Assembly (NCBI RefSeq): GCF_900086645.1
Contig: NZ_LT576451.1
Coordinates: forward strand, 248,001-312,000
DNA length: 64,000 bases
Source of the DNA: Curtobacterium sp. 9128
Lineage (GTDB): Bacteria > Actinomycetota > Actinomycetes > Actinomycetales > Microbacteriaceae
Reading direction: 5' to 3'
Part shown: positions 25,504 through 34,020 of the stretch, in pieces
Numbering within the stretch: the first letter of the stretch is position 1
How the letters are laid out: each line of letters opens with the position of its first letter
The notes under the pieces: generated by a model
The model's database searches: none
Seen by the model: only the letters and a program-made list of their open reading frames with translations
Told to the model about the DNA's origin: nothing
Made by a program: the position numbers and the translations under genes

Positions 25504-26676
25504 TCAGGAGCCGGTGTCCGACGACCCGTTGCCGATCGACGACTCGAACGTCGCGCCCGCGTCGGTGAAGCCCGTGATGTAGCCGGAGGCGTTCACGTTG
25601 ATCGGACCGGCCGTCGCCGTGCCGGAGCCAGCCGGCCCCGTGAAGTTCGCCGTGAACGTCGCCGAGCCGTACGACGACGTGGTGACCATCCAGCCATCCG
25701 CGAGCCAGCCGTCCACCTGCACGGTCGGGCGGGCGTCGAGCGTCCACTTCTGGTCGGTGTAGGTGTTCGCCGGGTTCTCGCCGTACGCGTAGAAGCTGCA
25801 GCCGTCCGGGGTGGTCGATGTCGAGGCGATGCAGCCGTCCACCCAGGCGTTCACGGCATCCGTCGCAGCCGCTCTGCCGTCGTCGGTGAGCGTCGTCGTG
25901 ATCGAGACCGGCGTCGACTCCGCCGCGGCGAACCCGCGGACGTCCGCCGTCGCGGTGTCGGCCGTGAACCACTTGCCGCCGTCGACCGCGACGTCGTACG
26001 AACCCGGGAGCGCACGCAGGGTGAGCCCGCCGGTCTTGTCCGTGGTCACCTTCTGGCCGGCGACCGCGACCGTGGTGCCCGCCGGGGCCTGCACGACGAC
26101 GTCCACCGATCCGAGGTCGGGGGCCTGGAGCTCCCACTTCGGGAACACGCCCCAGTCGGTGCCGGTCTTGTCGAGGGTGAACGTGGCGGCGACCTGGCGT
26201 CCGCTCTGCGTCAGGTACGCGCCCACCGTCGCGGTGTCGCCGTCGGTCTTCGTGGCGGCGATGCGGTACCCCGTGACGCGCGACTTCGCCTTGGCGTACG
26301 CGGCGTCGGTCAGCAGGACGTCGTCCTTCGCGTGCTCGATGCCGGCGTCGGTCAGGGCCGCGTCGACCTTGCCGGACCGGAGGTGGTCGAGGAACGCCTC
26401 GACCTGGCGTTCCGGCGCGTGGCTGTTCGAGCCGACCGAGTAGCCGACCCCGCCCGCGACGGCCAGCAGCACCACGGCCGCTCCGCCCGCGATGATGCCG
26501 ATGATTGCCCCGCGGCGCATCCGCTTGCGCGGCCGCGGTGCCGGCGCTGCTGCAGCACCCGTCGGCGCCGGCGCTTCGCGCGTGCCCGGCGCCGGCGCTT
26601 CCCGCGTGCCGCTGATGTCCGCGACCCGTGGGACGGATCCCCATCCGTCCTGCGGTGCGGTGTCGTCCGTGCTCAT
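25504..26676 (-). CDS. membrane-anchored protein of unknown function
   Basis: The 390-residue product has a Pro/Ala-rich cytoplasmic N-terminus containing the duplicated phrase GTREAPAP and an RPRKRMRRG basic patch. One membrane helix follows (about residues 55-78) and then a large extracytoplasmic part. The segment after the helix (RQVEAFLDHLRSGKVDAAL) recalls the NTF2-like DUF4878 layout. It is followed by an immunoglobulin-like stretch (VVVQAPAGTTVAVAGQKVTTDKTG) and a second NTF2-like half with two cysteines (CIASTSTTPDGC). I do not recognise a named family. It is transcribed away from the region upstream of rpsL and ends before the str promoter. Confidence 0.75.
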   Translation of the reverse strand: MSTDDTAPQDGWGSVPRVADISGTREAPAPGTREAPAPTGAAAAPAPRPRKRMRRGAIIGIIAGGAAVVLLAVAGGVGYSVGSNSHAPERQVEAFLDHLRSGKVDAALTDAGIEHAKDDVLLTDAAYAKAKSRVTGYRIAATKTDGDTATVGAYLTQSGRQVAATFTLDKTGTDWGVFPKWELQAPDLGSVDVVVQAPAGTTVAVAGQKVTTDKTGGLTLRALPGSYDVAVDGGKWFTADTATADVRGFAAAESTPVSITTTLTDDGRAAATDAVNAWVDGCIASTSTTPDGCSFYAYGENPANTYTDQKWTLDARPTVQVDGWLADGWMVTTSSYGSATFTANFTGPAGSGTATAGPINVNASGYITGFTDAGATFESSIGNGSSDTGS

Positions 26677-26740
26677 CGGTCCCCCGTGGTCTCGCTGCCG
26701 CGCTGTTCCGGCGGCACCGATATCCTACCGGCGACCGCCG

Positions 26741-27163
26741 TCAGTTCGACTGCTTGGCCTGGTGCCTGGCCATCGCGATCCCGCCGATCACGCAGAGCAG
26801 CGCGATCACGACCGAGCCGACCACGAACGGGCCGAGGGCGTAGCCCGCCGGGAACACCAGGAGCTCGGTGACGTCCTGGCGGATCAGCGCGTAGCCGACC
26901 GACCCGACGCCGAGCATCACGAGGTAGCTCGTCGCGGCTGCGACCAGGCCCGTGACGCCGGGGTTGCCGTCCGGGATGCCGAACGCCGTCGCGAGGAACA
27001 CCACCACCGCGCCACCGAGGACCATCGCCGGGCCGAGGTACGGCGTCGCGTCGGTCTGGGAGATGATCGCGATGTCGGCGAGGAGGGACTCGAACCCGCT
27101 CACGGCGATGACGAGCGCGATGAAGAGGATCGACGTCATCGTCGCCACCAACCACCGGGACAT
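26741..27163 (-). CDS. four-helix membrane protein (DUF6121-like)
   Basis: The 140-residue product starts MSRWLVATMTSILFIALVIA and has four predicted membrane helices, with short polar loops and a basic Arg/His/Gln-rich C-terminus. I take the ATG at 27163 because upstream in-frame codons give a His/Arg-rich, non-hydrophobic extension. The overall layout recalls DUF6121 proteins of Microbacteriaceae, but this is from memory and uncertain. No catalytic motif is visible. It lies 64 bp upstream of the previous gene and could share its transcript. Confidence 0.7.
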   Translation of the reverse strand: MSRWLVATMTSILFIALVIAVSGFESLLADIAIISQTDATPYLGPAMVLGGAVVVFLATAFGIPDGNPGVTGLVAAATSYLVMLGVGSVGYALIRQDVTELLVFPAGYALGPFVVGSVVIALLCVIGGIAMARHQAKQSN

Positions 27164-27299
27164 GGACCGATGGTAGCGCCGGTGACGGATGTCGTGGCTG
27201 GTGTGGCGGGTCGGGTGGCGGGTTCCCGCACCGGACCGTGGAGCGGACACAGCACCACGACGATGCGCGGTGCGGTGTCCGTCGCGTGGTTCGGCGAGG

Positions 27300-27896
27300 T
27301 CAGCTCGCGGGCTGCTCCTGCTGCGCGCGGTCGTGCTGCTCGCGGTCGTGCTGCTCGTTGCGCTCGGCGCGGCGCTGCTCCTGCGCGGCGTTCACCAGCG
27401 CGATGGCGATCGCTGCGGTGATGACCGGGACGCTCTCGGTCATGGGGGCGGCGGCGGTCGTCGGTTCGGCCGGTGCGGCCGGTTCGGCCGGTTCGGCCGG
27501 TTCGGCCTGGAGGCTCGGGGGTGCGTCCGCCGTGTCGGTCACGTCCGGCTCGTGGTGCCGGACGGCGGGGCCGATGACGGGCAGCACCGCGGTCGTTGCC
27601 GCCGGCTCTGTCGAGAGCTCGTGGTGCGTCTCGAGACCGGCCCGCTTCGCCGTGCGACGCGCCCTGGCCATGCGGACCAGGACGACGACCGCGACGACGG
27701 CCCAGATGCCGTTCACGATGGTCGACGGCACGGCGTGGTGGGCGGCGACGTTGACCGCCACCGCGAGTCCGCCGACGAGGTTGAACAGCTGGTAGACCGG
27801 GCCGTTCGGGAGCTTGCCGGTTGAGAACAAGATGTAACCAGCGAGGACGGTTACGGCTCCGAACCATCCGAGGAATTCCACGATTCCAGACAACAC
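27300..27896 (-). CDS. membrane protein with CBU_0592-like N-terminal domain
   Basis: The 198-residue product has an N-terminal three-helix membrane domain (FLGWFGAVTVLAGYILFSTG, FNLVGGLAVAVNVAAHHA, GIWAVVAVVVLV) matching the CBU_0592-like type found in small bacterial membrane proteins. The rest is low-complexity: a Glu-Pro-Ala repeat encoded by a 9-bp tandem array (27462-27506), a short hydrophobic stretch and a Gln/Glu/Arg/His-rich end. The start is GTG 27896 or the adjacent TTG. The function is unknown. Confidence 0.7.
   Translation of the reverse strand: MLSGIVEFLGWFGAVTVLAGYILFSTGKLPNGPVYQLFNLVGGLAVAVNVAAHHAVPSTIVNGIWAVVAVVVLVRMARARRTAKRAGLETHHELSTEPAATTAVLPVIGPAVRHHEPDVTDTADAPPSLQAEPAEPAEPAAPAEPTTAAAPMTESVPVITAAIAIALVNAAQEQRRAERNEQHDREQHDRAQQEQPAS
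27462..27506. repeat. 9-bp tandem repeat, five copies
   Basis: Five head-to-tail copies of CGGTTCGGC (one with a base change) encode the Glu-Pro-Ala repeats of the membrane protein at 27300-27896. Copy-number change would keep the frame. Confidence 0.85.
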
Positions 27897-27998
27897 GCGC
27901 GACTCCGGGCACGACGAGGAACGGCCGATTCGAGCCGACCGTTCGAGAGGGTGTGACGAGCCGCAGAACGCGGCATCGGGAGCATCGTACGCACAGCG

Positions 27999-28035
27999 GG
28001 AGCCGCCACGGAAGAGGCTTCGGCGTGGCGGCTCC
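27999..28035 (-). terminator. terminator of the pil operon
   Basis: A perfect 12-bp stem (27999-28010 with 28024-28035), whose 13-nt loop contains a further 4-bp pairing, begins 24 nt past the pilO stop. It closes the unit that starts upstream at pilV. Confidence 0.8.
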
Positions 28036-28058
28036 TCCCCCAGTTGGCGGGGTGCTGG

Positions 28059-28772
28059 TCAGCCCTTCGCGGGGGTCGTTGCGGAGTCGGCGAGCACGTA
28101 GATCGTGCCGGTCAGCGACCACGACTGCGCCTCCATCGGCGGCTTCTCGTCCGTGCTCGTCGCAGCGATGCCGCTGACGAGGAACAACCGCGCCCCGCTC
28201 TGCGCCGCCTGCGTGAAGGCAAGCGCTTGATCGTACGAACCATCGACTGCGACGGTGACCGAGATCACGGAGAAGTTGGAGCTGGTGATCAGCGGATCGC
28301 TGTGCGGATCGGCCGCCTGCGGGGTAGCGGCAGCAGTCGGCGCCGCGGTGGACCCGGGTGCCGGTGTCGCACTCGCCGAAGCCGACGGAGCGGCCGTCGC
28401 GGTACCGGCCGGAGTGGTCGAGACGGGGACGTACTGTTCAGGGTCGCCGATCGTCACGCTCGTGATCGTCACGCCGGACGACGTGGCGAACCCGTTCAGC
28501 GACTCCACGAACGGGTCGGTGTCTGCAGTGGACGGGAGCGATGCCTGGAGCTTCGCGAGTTCCGCCTTCGTCGAGTCGAGGCTCTCGTTCGCTTTGGCAA
28601 GACGCTCCAGCTCCGTGCGGTTCCTGTCGTTGGTGGCGTCGATGGTCTCCTGTTGTGTCCCGTTGCTCGCCGCCTGTGCGAGCTGCGGCTGGACACCGAG
28701 GAACCAACCACCGGCGAGCACTGCCACGGTGACGACGAGTGCGATGACGAGGGAGAGACGGTTCTTGCTCAT
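28059..28772 (-). CDS. pilO: type IV pilus inner-membrane protein PilO-like
   Basis: PilO pairs with PilN in the inner-membrane alignment complex of type IV pili. The 237-residue product has a short cytoplasmic start and one membrane helix (residues about 7-26). A coiled-coil stretch follows (about 45-80, ERLAKANESLDSTKAELAKLQASL), then a ferredoxin-like C-terminal part interrupted by a Ala/Pro/Ser/Thr-rich insert (about 118-155). Its ATG overlaps the pilN stop (ATGA). Sequence identity to named PilO proteins is weak, so the call rests mostly on topology and position after pilM and pilN. Confidence 0.85.
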   Translation of the reverse strand: MSKNRLSLVIALVVTVAVLAGGWFLGVQPQLAQAASNGTQQETIDATNDRNRTELERLAKANESLDSTKAELAKLQASLPSTADTDPFVESLNGFATSSGVTITSVTIGDPEQYVPVSTTPAGTATAAPSASASATPAPGSTAAPTAAATPQAADPHSDPLITSSNFSVISVTVAVDGSYDQALAFTQAAQSGARLFLVSGIAATSTDEKPPMEAQSWSLTGTIYVLADSATTPAKG

Positions 28773-29500
28773 CGGTCTGCGTCCTTCGTGTACTTACCGT
28801 CGTAGGCCTTGTCGTCGAGTTCGATGTCGATCACCGAGCTGTAGCGGGCCGTCTCCTTCTCGTACGAGATCGAGGAGATCGTGGACCCGACGTACCCGCG
28901 TAGCGACGAGAGCCTGCCATTCCAGTCCGAGACCGACGGGATCTCGGAAGACTTCACGGTGATCGAGACGGTGGCGACACGTGACTTCGAGAGCGCAGCG
29001 GTTGATTGCGAGAACGGTTCGACCGAGTCTGCAGAGGCGATGCGCATCGCACTGATCTCGACGCCGTCCGGGAGGACACTCTCGACCTCGGACAGCGTGT
29101 CGTGCCAATCGATCTCGGACGCGCCGCCGACGGCCTGCCCGGCCTGGAGCAGCTGCGTCTGCTGCTCCGCGGTCCGAACATCGGCGAAGCGCTGCTGCTG
29201 CGCGAGCAAGGTGGACGTCTCGGCTTGCGCGGAAGCGAGTCCTGCCGCCGTGCCCAACTGGTGCGCGACGGCAGCGCCCGTACCGAGCATGACGGCGGCT
29301 CCGGCGACCACCACGCCGAACCAAGCCCGGCGAGCGATGCCGCGCTCTCGACGGTCGGCACGGACCTCTTGGGGCAGGAGGTCGACACGGGGCTCCAGGC
29401 CGACGGCCGCGGCGTTTTCCGAAGTGCGGTCACGATGCCCGCGGCGTTTCGAATCGTCCGCTTTCAGGGTGGGCGTCGGGCGAACTTCTGTGCTGGTCAT
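28769..29500 (-). CDS. pilN: type IV pilus assembly protein PilN-like
   Basis: PilN bridges the actin-like PilM and PilO. The 243-residue product has a PilM-binding type motif (VDLLPQEVRADRRERGIARR at residues about 39-58), one membrane helix (about 60-83), a coiled-coil region and a C-terminal ferredoxin-like fold. The INLLP-like motif at the end of the cytoplasmic tail is the standard PilN signature, here VDLLP. Both ends overlap neighbours (ATGA), so pilM, pilN and pilO are probably translated together. Confidence 0.9.
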   Translation of the reverse strand: MTSTEVRPTPTLKADDSKRRGHRDRTSENAAAVGLEPRVDLLPQEVRADRRERGIARRAWFGVVVAGAAVMLGTGAAVAHQLGTAAGLASAQAETSTLLAQQQRFADVRTAEQQTQLLQAGQAVGGASEIDWHDTLSEVESVLPDGVEISAMRIASADSVEPFSQSTAALSKSRVATVSITVKSSEIPSVSDWNGRLSSLRGYVGSTISSISYEKETARYSSVIDIELDDKAYDGKYTKDADR

Positions 29501-30549
29501 GCTGCTTTGCCTCCTACCGCGAGCCCGTAGGCGACCGCGATCGTGTCGCCGTGGACGGCGATGTCTTCCTCACGGATCGAGCGGCCGACGCCGGCGGCCG
29601 CGAACGCGGAGCCGATCTCGACGGGCAGGTGCGTGTAGTCCGCAAGAGCTTCACGGAAGCCGATGAGACGCGACCCCCCGCCGACGAGCACGACACTCGC
29701 CACGGATTCGCCCGGACGCGTGTTCACGAAGTAGTTGATCGTGTTCCGGAGACTCGCCATGAGTTCGTTCACGGTGTCGAACGTCGCCGCAACCGCTCGG
29801 GCGTCGTCCGGTGTCTGTGCGACTCGGCCGATCCCCAGGTGACGCTTCACTGCTTCCGCCTGCTCGAACGAGATGTCGAGCCGCGCAGCCAACGCCTTCG
29901 TCACGTCGTTGCCGCCGGTCGGGATGATGCGGACGAACTGCGGGACGCCGTCGGTTGCGAGAACGACGCTCGTGGTGTCGGCTCCGAGTTGGACGAGCGC
30001 CGTCGTTCCCTTGCGCTGCTGCCGACCGACCACGACCCGCGTGAGGGCGAAGGGGATCAAGTCGACACCGACCGGGTTGAGCCCGGCGAGCTGGACGGCC
30101 TTCACGTTGGCGAGGACCGCGTCCTTGATCGCTGCGATCAGGAGACCGTGCAGCACCGGGCCGGACTCACTCACGCCTTCGGCCGTCGGGTAGAAGTCGA
30201 GGATGGCGTCGCCGACCGGGACCGGGAGCATGTCCTGGACCTGGAAGGGCAAGCTCTCACGGATCTGTGCGAGCGGAGCCCGCGGCACGGTCAGATCCCG
30301 CGAGAGGACGCGCTGGTTCCCCATTCCGAGCACGACGTCGCGGGAGCGGAACCTGCCGATCGACCAGAGCTGCTTGAGTGCGGCCGCGACGGTGTTCTGC
30401 TCGAGTACCTCGCCACGGCTCACCGCGCCCGCCGGGGTGGGGACCTCCGCAAAACGCACGACGGTAGGGCGAGGACGATCTGCGTCCGCTACCTCGACTG
30501 CACGGATCGATGACCCCGCGATGTCGAGGCCGACGATGCTCTTGCCCAT
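29497..30549 (-). CDS. pilM: type IV pilus assembly actin-like ATPase PilM
   Basis: PilM is a cytoplasmic actin-fold protein that binds PilN and links the platform to the motor. The 350-residue product has IVGLDIAGSSIRAVEV (phosphate 1), the ESLPFQVQDMLPVP region, TALVQLGADTTSVVLATDGVPQFVRIIPTGG (phosphate 2 and following) and VVLVGGGSRLIGFREAL (adenosine site). Length and motifs fit the PilM family. It lies 35 bp after pilD and overlaps pilN. Confidence 0.94.
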   Translation of the reverse strand: MGKSIVGLDIAGSSIRAVEVADADRPRPTVVRFAEVPTPAGAVSRGEVLEQNTVAAALKQLWSIGRFRSRDVVLGMGNQRVLSRDLTVPRAPLAQIRESLPFQVQDMLPVPVGDAILDFYPTAEGVSESGPVLHGLLIAAIKDAVLANVKAVQLAGLNPVGVDLIPFALTRVVVGRQQRKGTTALVQLGADTTSVVLATDGVPQFVRIIPTGGNDVTKALAARLDISFEQAEAVKRHLGIGRVAQTPDDARAVAATFDTVNELMASLRNTINYFVNTRPGESVASVVLVGGGSRLIGFREALADYTHLPVEIGSAFAAAGVGRSIREEDIAVHGDTIAVAYGLAVGGKAA

Positions 30550-30584
30550 GATGCTGCTTTCGTTGGTGGAGGTGGACAGTCGGG

Positions 30585-31415
30585 TCAGGCGACGCCGAGG
30601 ATGGCGAGGTACGCACCCATGAGCCGGTCACCCAGGAGGATTCCGACCCAGGCGCCGACGAGCATCGACGGGCCGAACGGCAAGCCGCCGCGCCACCGCG
30701 CTCGACGGAGGATGATCAGACTGATCGCGACCGTACCTCCGACGACGAACGCCCCGAAAGCTCCCACTGCGAGGGGTCCCCATCCGAGGTACGCGAGGAC
30801 GAGACCGAGCACGACGGCGAGCTTCACGTCGCCGAGCCCCATCCCACCCGGCACGGCGACGGCGAGCGCCAAGTACCCACCACCGAGGAGGACCGCACCC
30901 AGCAGCCCACGGGCGAGGGCACCCCAGTCACCGGTGAGCGCCGAGACCACGGCGAACAGCACGAGGAGGACAACCGCCGATGGGTACACGATCGCGTTCG
31001 GGAGACGGTGGGTTTCGAGATCGATCAGGGCGAGCGCAACGCTGATCGCCATCAGGTACAGGAACGCGACGAGGAGCACCGCCCGGCCGACGGCATCGCG
31101 CGGAGCGATCGCCTCGAGCGGAGACAGCGCGATGAGCCCGACGACCGCGAAGAGGATGCCTGTGCCGAGCTCCACGATCGGGTACCGGGGCGAGATGGAC
31201 ACGTCGCAGTCGCGACAGCGCCCACCGAGGACGATCCACGACACCACCGGGATGTTGTCACGCCGTCGGATCGCGTGCCCACAATTCGGACACGCGCTCG
31301 CCGGAGCGACGACCGACAGACCGGCGGGCACCCGGTAGACCACGACGTTGAGGAACGACCCGGTGACCAGCCCAAAGGCGCCGGCGAGCACCGCCGTGAA
31401 CATCGACGCGGTCAT
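30585..31415 (-). CDS. pilD: prepilin peptidase PilD
   Basis: PilD cleaves prepilin leader peptides and usually N-methylates the new end. The 276-residue product has an N-terminal cytosolic loop with two zinc-type pairs (CPNC and CRDC), about eight membrane helices, and both catalytic aspartates in the expected contexts: LIDLETHRLPN and GMGLGDVKL. The start is ATG 31415, overlapping the preceding gene (ATGA); upstream frame extension shows no homology. It should process PilA and the PilV/PilW-like proteins in this cluster. Confidence 0.95.
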   Translation of the reverse strand: MTASMFTAVLAGAFGLVTGSFLNVVVYRVPAGLSVVAPASACPNCGHAIRRRDNIPVVSWIVLGGRCRDCDVSISPRYPIVELGTGILFAVVGLIALSPLEAIAPRDAVGRAVLLVAFLYLMAISVALALIDLETHRLPNAIVYPSAVVLLVLFAVVSALTGDWGALARGLLGAVLLGGGYLALAVAVPGGMGLGDVKLAVVLGLVLAYLGWGPLAVGAFGAFVVGGTVAISLIILRRARWRGGLPFGPSMLVGAWVGILLGDRLMGAYLAILGVA

Positions 31416-33319
31416 CGGCACACCCCTGCCGTGGTCTTCGCGCACGAACCGTCCACCTGGTACGCGGACTGCACCTCGATCTGCGTCGTCACTCCGTACG
31501 ACGTCGAGACCGGTTGGAGGAACTTCGGTGGTGCGGTCGTCAGGAGTCGCTGGTCGTACACGTAGTTCTTCGAGAAACCGGTGCCGCCTGTGGTCGCCAC
31601 CGGACCTCGCCAGTTCTGCGCGATCGATCCGACGACCTTCAGCACACCGAGCTGCGGACCGATGTCGTAGTTCTGGTTCCAGAACGTCCCGGCGTTGCTC
31701 GCGATCGCTGCGCTCACCGTGATGCCGGCGCCCCGTACCCGGTTGAGCAGTCCGACGCCCGCGTTGTTGCAGCGCGAGTAGTCGGTCACGTACCCGGCCC
31801 ACCAGGAGCCCGTCGTCGGGTACGAGGTGCACTTCGCAGGGTTGTAGATCTCGACGGCGTTCTGCCCGACGAGCCCGAGGATGTCGCTCGTGCCGTCGAC
31901 GTAGGTGATGTCGCCGGTCACCCAGATCGTCCCCGACGAGGCGATGGTCATGGCTCCGGAGAACGCGCCACTGACGAAGACGTCTCCTGCCGTGCAGGAG
32001 TAGGTGTCCGACGCCGACCCGGTTTGGTAGGTGGATCCGGACCCCGAACTCCCGCCGTTGATCCACTCTCCGGACGCTGGGTAGCCCTGGCCGTTGCTGA
32101 AGGTCTGGTTCCCTGCGGTGCTGGACGAGCCGTTGCCGCGCACGGTGACGGTGGTCGTGCAGTACGTGTTCGTGTACTTGGACGGGTAGCTTCCGGCGGC
32201 CCAGGTGTTCACGTTGTTCGCGGCGGACGGGATGTCTTGGACGTACATGAGGTTCGAAGGGAGGGTGGAGATCGTCGCACCTGCGGCGCTCTGGAGGTCT
32301 CCGACGGCACCGCACAGCGCCGCGGCCTTCGCCGTGTCGTTCGTTTCCGTCACCGCACCGGACACGCTGTCGACCTTGACCTGCGTCGCCTTCGACCACG
32401 GCGACCAGACCGTCATCTTGCCGTTCCCGAGGAAGCTGACCCGAGTCGGCCCTGTGTACAGGCAGCCGGGACGGGGAACGGTCGCCGGGATGTCGGTCCG
32501 CGTCTCCTGGGACATGTTGGAGTTCAGCGCTGGCAAGCCGAGGTACGGCACTGCACTCGCCGCACCTCCGTTGAACATACCGTTGCACGTACCGCTCGAC
32601 GCGCGGACCGAGGTGTCGTGCTGCTCGACCGCGCCGTTGAACGTCGTCGCGCACGCAGCGGTGAAGACGTCGTTCGTCCGGATCGGCCCGTTGAGGACGT
32701 CCGTACCCGCGAATTGGACCGCCTGGCACTTGTTGCTGACGCCTGACTGCCATTGGTAAGCGGTCGTGCATGAGCTGCCCGAGATCGCCGGGTTCGACGA
32801 CTCGTAGTTCGTGAAGTACAGGTAGTTGATGAAGCCATCGCCCTTGAGGTTCGCGACGAGTGACCGGACACTGCCGCCGGACTTCCCGGTGACGCGCACG
32901 CGGAGGATGCCCTTGGACGAGTAGTTCGAGTTGTCGACCTCGTACCGGTACCACTGGTCCGACGACCCGACGACCGGCGCCCACGTCGAACCGCTGTTGG
33001 TGAACGCCGCGTTGTTGTCGTTGCCGGTGAACGTCGACCCGCTCGACTTGCTGAACTGTGCCGCCGCGTTGCCGTAGAGCGCGTAGCCGTTGTCGTTCGA
33101 GAGCTTGGCCTGGTAGTCCGCCAAGCCGGCGTACGCAGCGGTGATGGCGTTCTGGAAGTTCCTGTCGGCCGCCGACTTGATCGCGCCCGAGGTGGACACC
33201 GCCACCATCGTCGCGACCAGCAGCAGCATCACGGTGCCGAAGATGACCACGTTCGCGAGGACCATGCCGCGTTCGTCGCCGTGTTCTCTCCCGAGGCGTT
33301 CGCCGATCCACCGGATCAT
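31412..33319 (-). CDS. large PilX-like pilus-associated protein
   Basis: The 635-residue product has a short basic N-terminus, a RGMVLANVV start of a membrane helix (about residues 19-42) and a long Ser/Thr/Gly/Asn-rich exported domain with about a dozen cysteines. The N-terminal segment resembles PilX_N-type minor pilins, which lack the Glu5 of true prepilins. The C-terminal part has a repetitive beta look (SGAFSGAMTIASSGTIWVTGDI), as in parallel beta-helix or polymer-forming domains. Position between pilW-like and pilD genes and ATGA overlaps on both sides tie it to pilus assembly. It may be a tip adhesin; that is inference. Confidence 0.8.
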   Translation of the reverse strand: MIRWIGERLGREHGDERGMVLANVVIFGTVMLLLVATMVAVSTSGAIKSAADRNFQNAITAAYAGLADYQAKLSNDNGYALYGNAAAQFSKSSGSTFTGNDNNAAFTNSGSTWAPVVGSSDQWYRYEVDNSNYSSKGILRVRVTGKSGGSVRSLVANLKGDGFINYLYFTNYESSNPAISGSSCTTAYQWQSGVSNKCQAVQFAGTDVLNGPIRTNDVFTAACATTFNGAVEQHDTSVRASSGTCNGMFNGGAASAVPYLGLPALNSNMSQETRTDIPATVPRPGCLYTGPTRVSFLGNGKMTVWSPWSKATQVKVDSVSGAVTETNDTAKAAALCGAVGDLQSAAGATISTLPSNLMYVQDIPSAANNVNTWAAGSYPSKYTNTYCTTTVTVRGNGSSSTAGNQTFSNGQGYPASGEWINGGSSGSGSTYQTGSASDTYSCTAGDVFVSGAFSGAMTIASSGTIWVTGDITYVDGTSDILGLVGQNAVEIYNPAKCTSYPTTGSWWAGYVTDYSRCNNAGVGLLNRVRGAGITVSAAIASNAGTFWNQNYDIGPQLGVLKVVGSIAQNWRGPVATTGGTGFSKNYVYDQRLLTTAPPKFLQPVSTSYGVTTQIEVQSAYQVDGSCAKTTAGVCR

Positions 33320-34020
33320 GGGGTCCCTCCGCTCGTCGTGCCGTACGCCACGTTGAAGAGGTACAGGGTGTTCTGGATCCGGGTGTTCCCGGATGCGCCG
33401 GCCGTGGTCGACCCGAGCTCGAGGTTGGTGCGCACGGCCCGGATCTTCCCGAGTTGTGCCGCCGCGAGCGAGCCGTCGGCTTGCGTCGGGAGGACGCCAC
33501 CGTCGGCCCCGAGATAGGTGAACAACGGGTCACCCTCGACCGTCGGGGATGCGATGGGGCCACCGAGGACGGCTGACGTGTTCGGGGTCTGGGTCGGGGC
33601 CGGGAACGAGTAGAAACCTCCGGACGCCGTGCCGGCCCATTGGTCCTGGACGAGCTGCTTCGATGCGTTCAGCGAGTAGCGCACCTGGACCGGGTTGTCG
33701 GTGCTGCTGCCATCGAGGTTGATGTAGGCGTAGAACGTGAGCTGTGTGCCGCTCGCCTGTGTGACCGCCGATGCGTACGTCCCGTCCGACTTCGGCAAGA
33801 GGCTCGCAGCGTGGACGTACCTGGTGACGGAGTTCATCACGATCGACGCCGATCGGGCGTTCTGATCCGACGTCGTGTTCGTCGTACCGGCGCGGAGGGT
33901 CGCGGTGAAGAACCCACCGACCGCGACGAGGACGATCATCGAGATGCTCAGCGCGATGATCAGCTCGGACAGACTCACCCCGGACTGGTCGCGGTGGAAC
34001 CGGGTCATCGAACGCATCAT
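33316..34020 (-). CDS. PilW-like minor prepilin
   Basis: The 234-residue product has a type III signal: a short basic leader ending at Gly14, then VSLSELIIALSISMIVLVAVGG with Glu at position +5 of the mature protein. The remainder is a Ser/Thr-rich globular domain that includes AQLGKIRAVRTNLELG, as in PilW-type minor pilins. The ATG is at 34020 (or 34017) and overlaps the pilV-like stop. It would be cleaved by PilD and placed at or near the pilus tip. Confidence 0.85.
   Translation of the reverse strand: MMRSMTRFHRDQSGVSLSELIIALSISMIVLVAVGGFFTATLRAGTTNTTSDQNARSASIVMNSVTRYVHAASLLPKSDGTYASAVTQASGTQLTFYAYINLDGSSTDNPVQVRYSLNASKQLVQDQWAGTASGGFYSFPAPTQTPNTSAVLGGPIASPTVEGDPLFTYLGADGGVLPTQADGSLAAAQLGKIRAVRTNLELGSTTAGASGNTRIQNTLYLFNVAYGTTSGGTP

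Noticed and set aside
31416..33563. N-terminal extension of the pilD frame through the PilX-like gene
   Set aside because: The extension is Arg/Pro-rich without homology. PilD starts at ATG 31415 with a normal first membrane helix.
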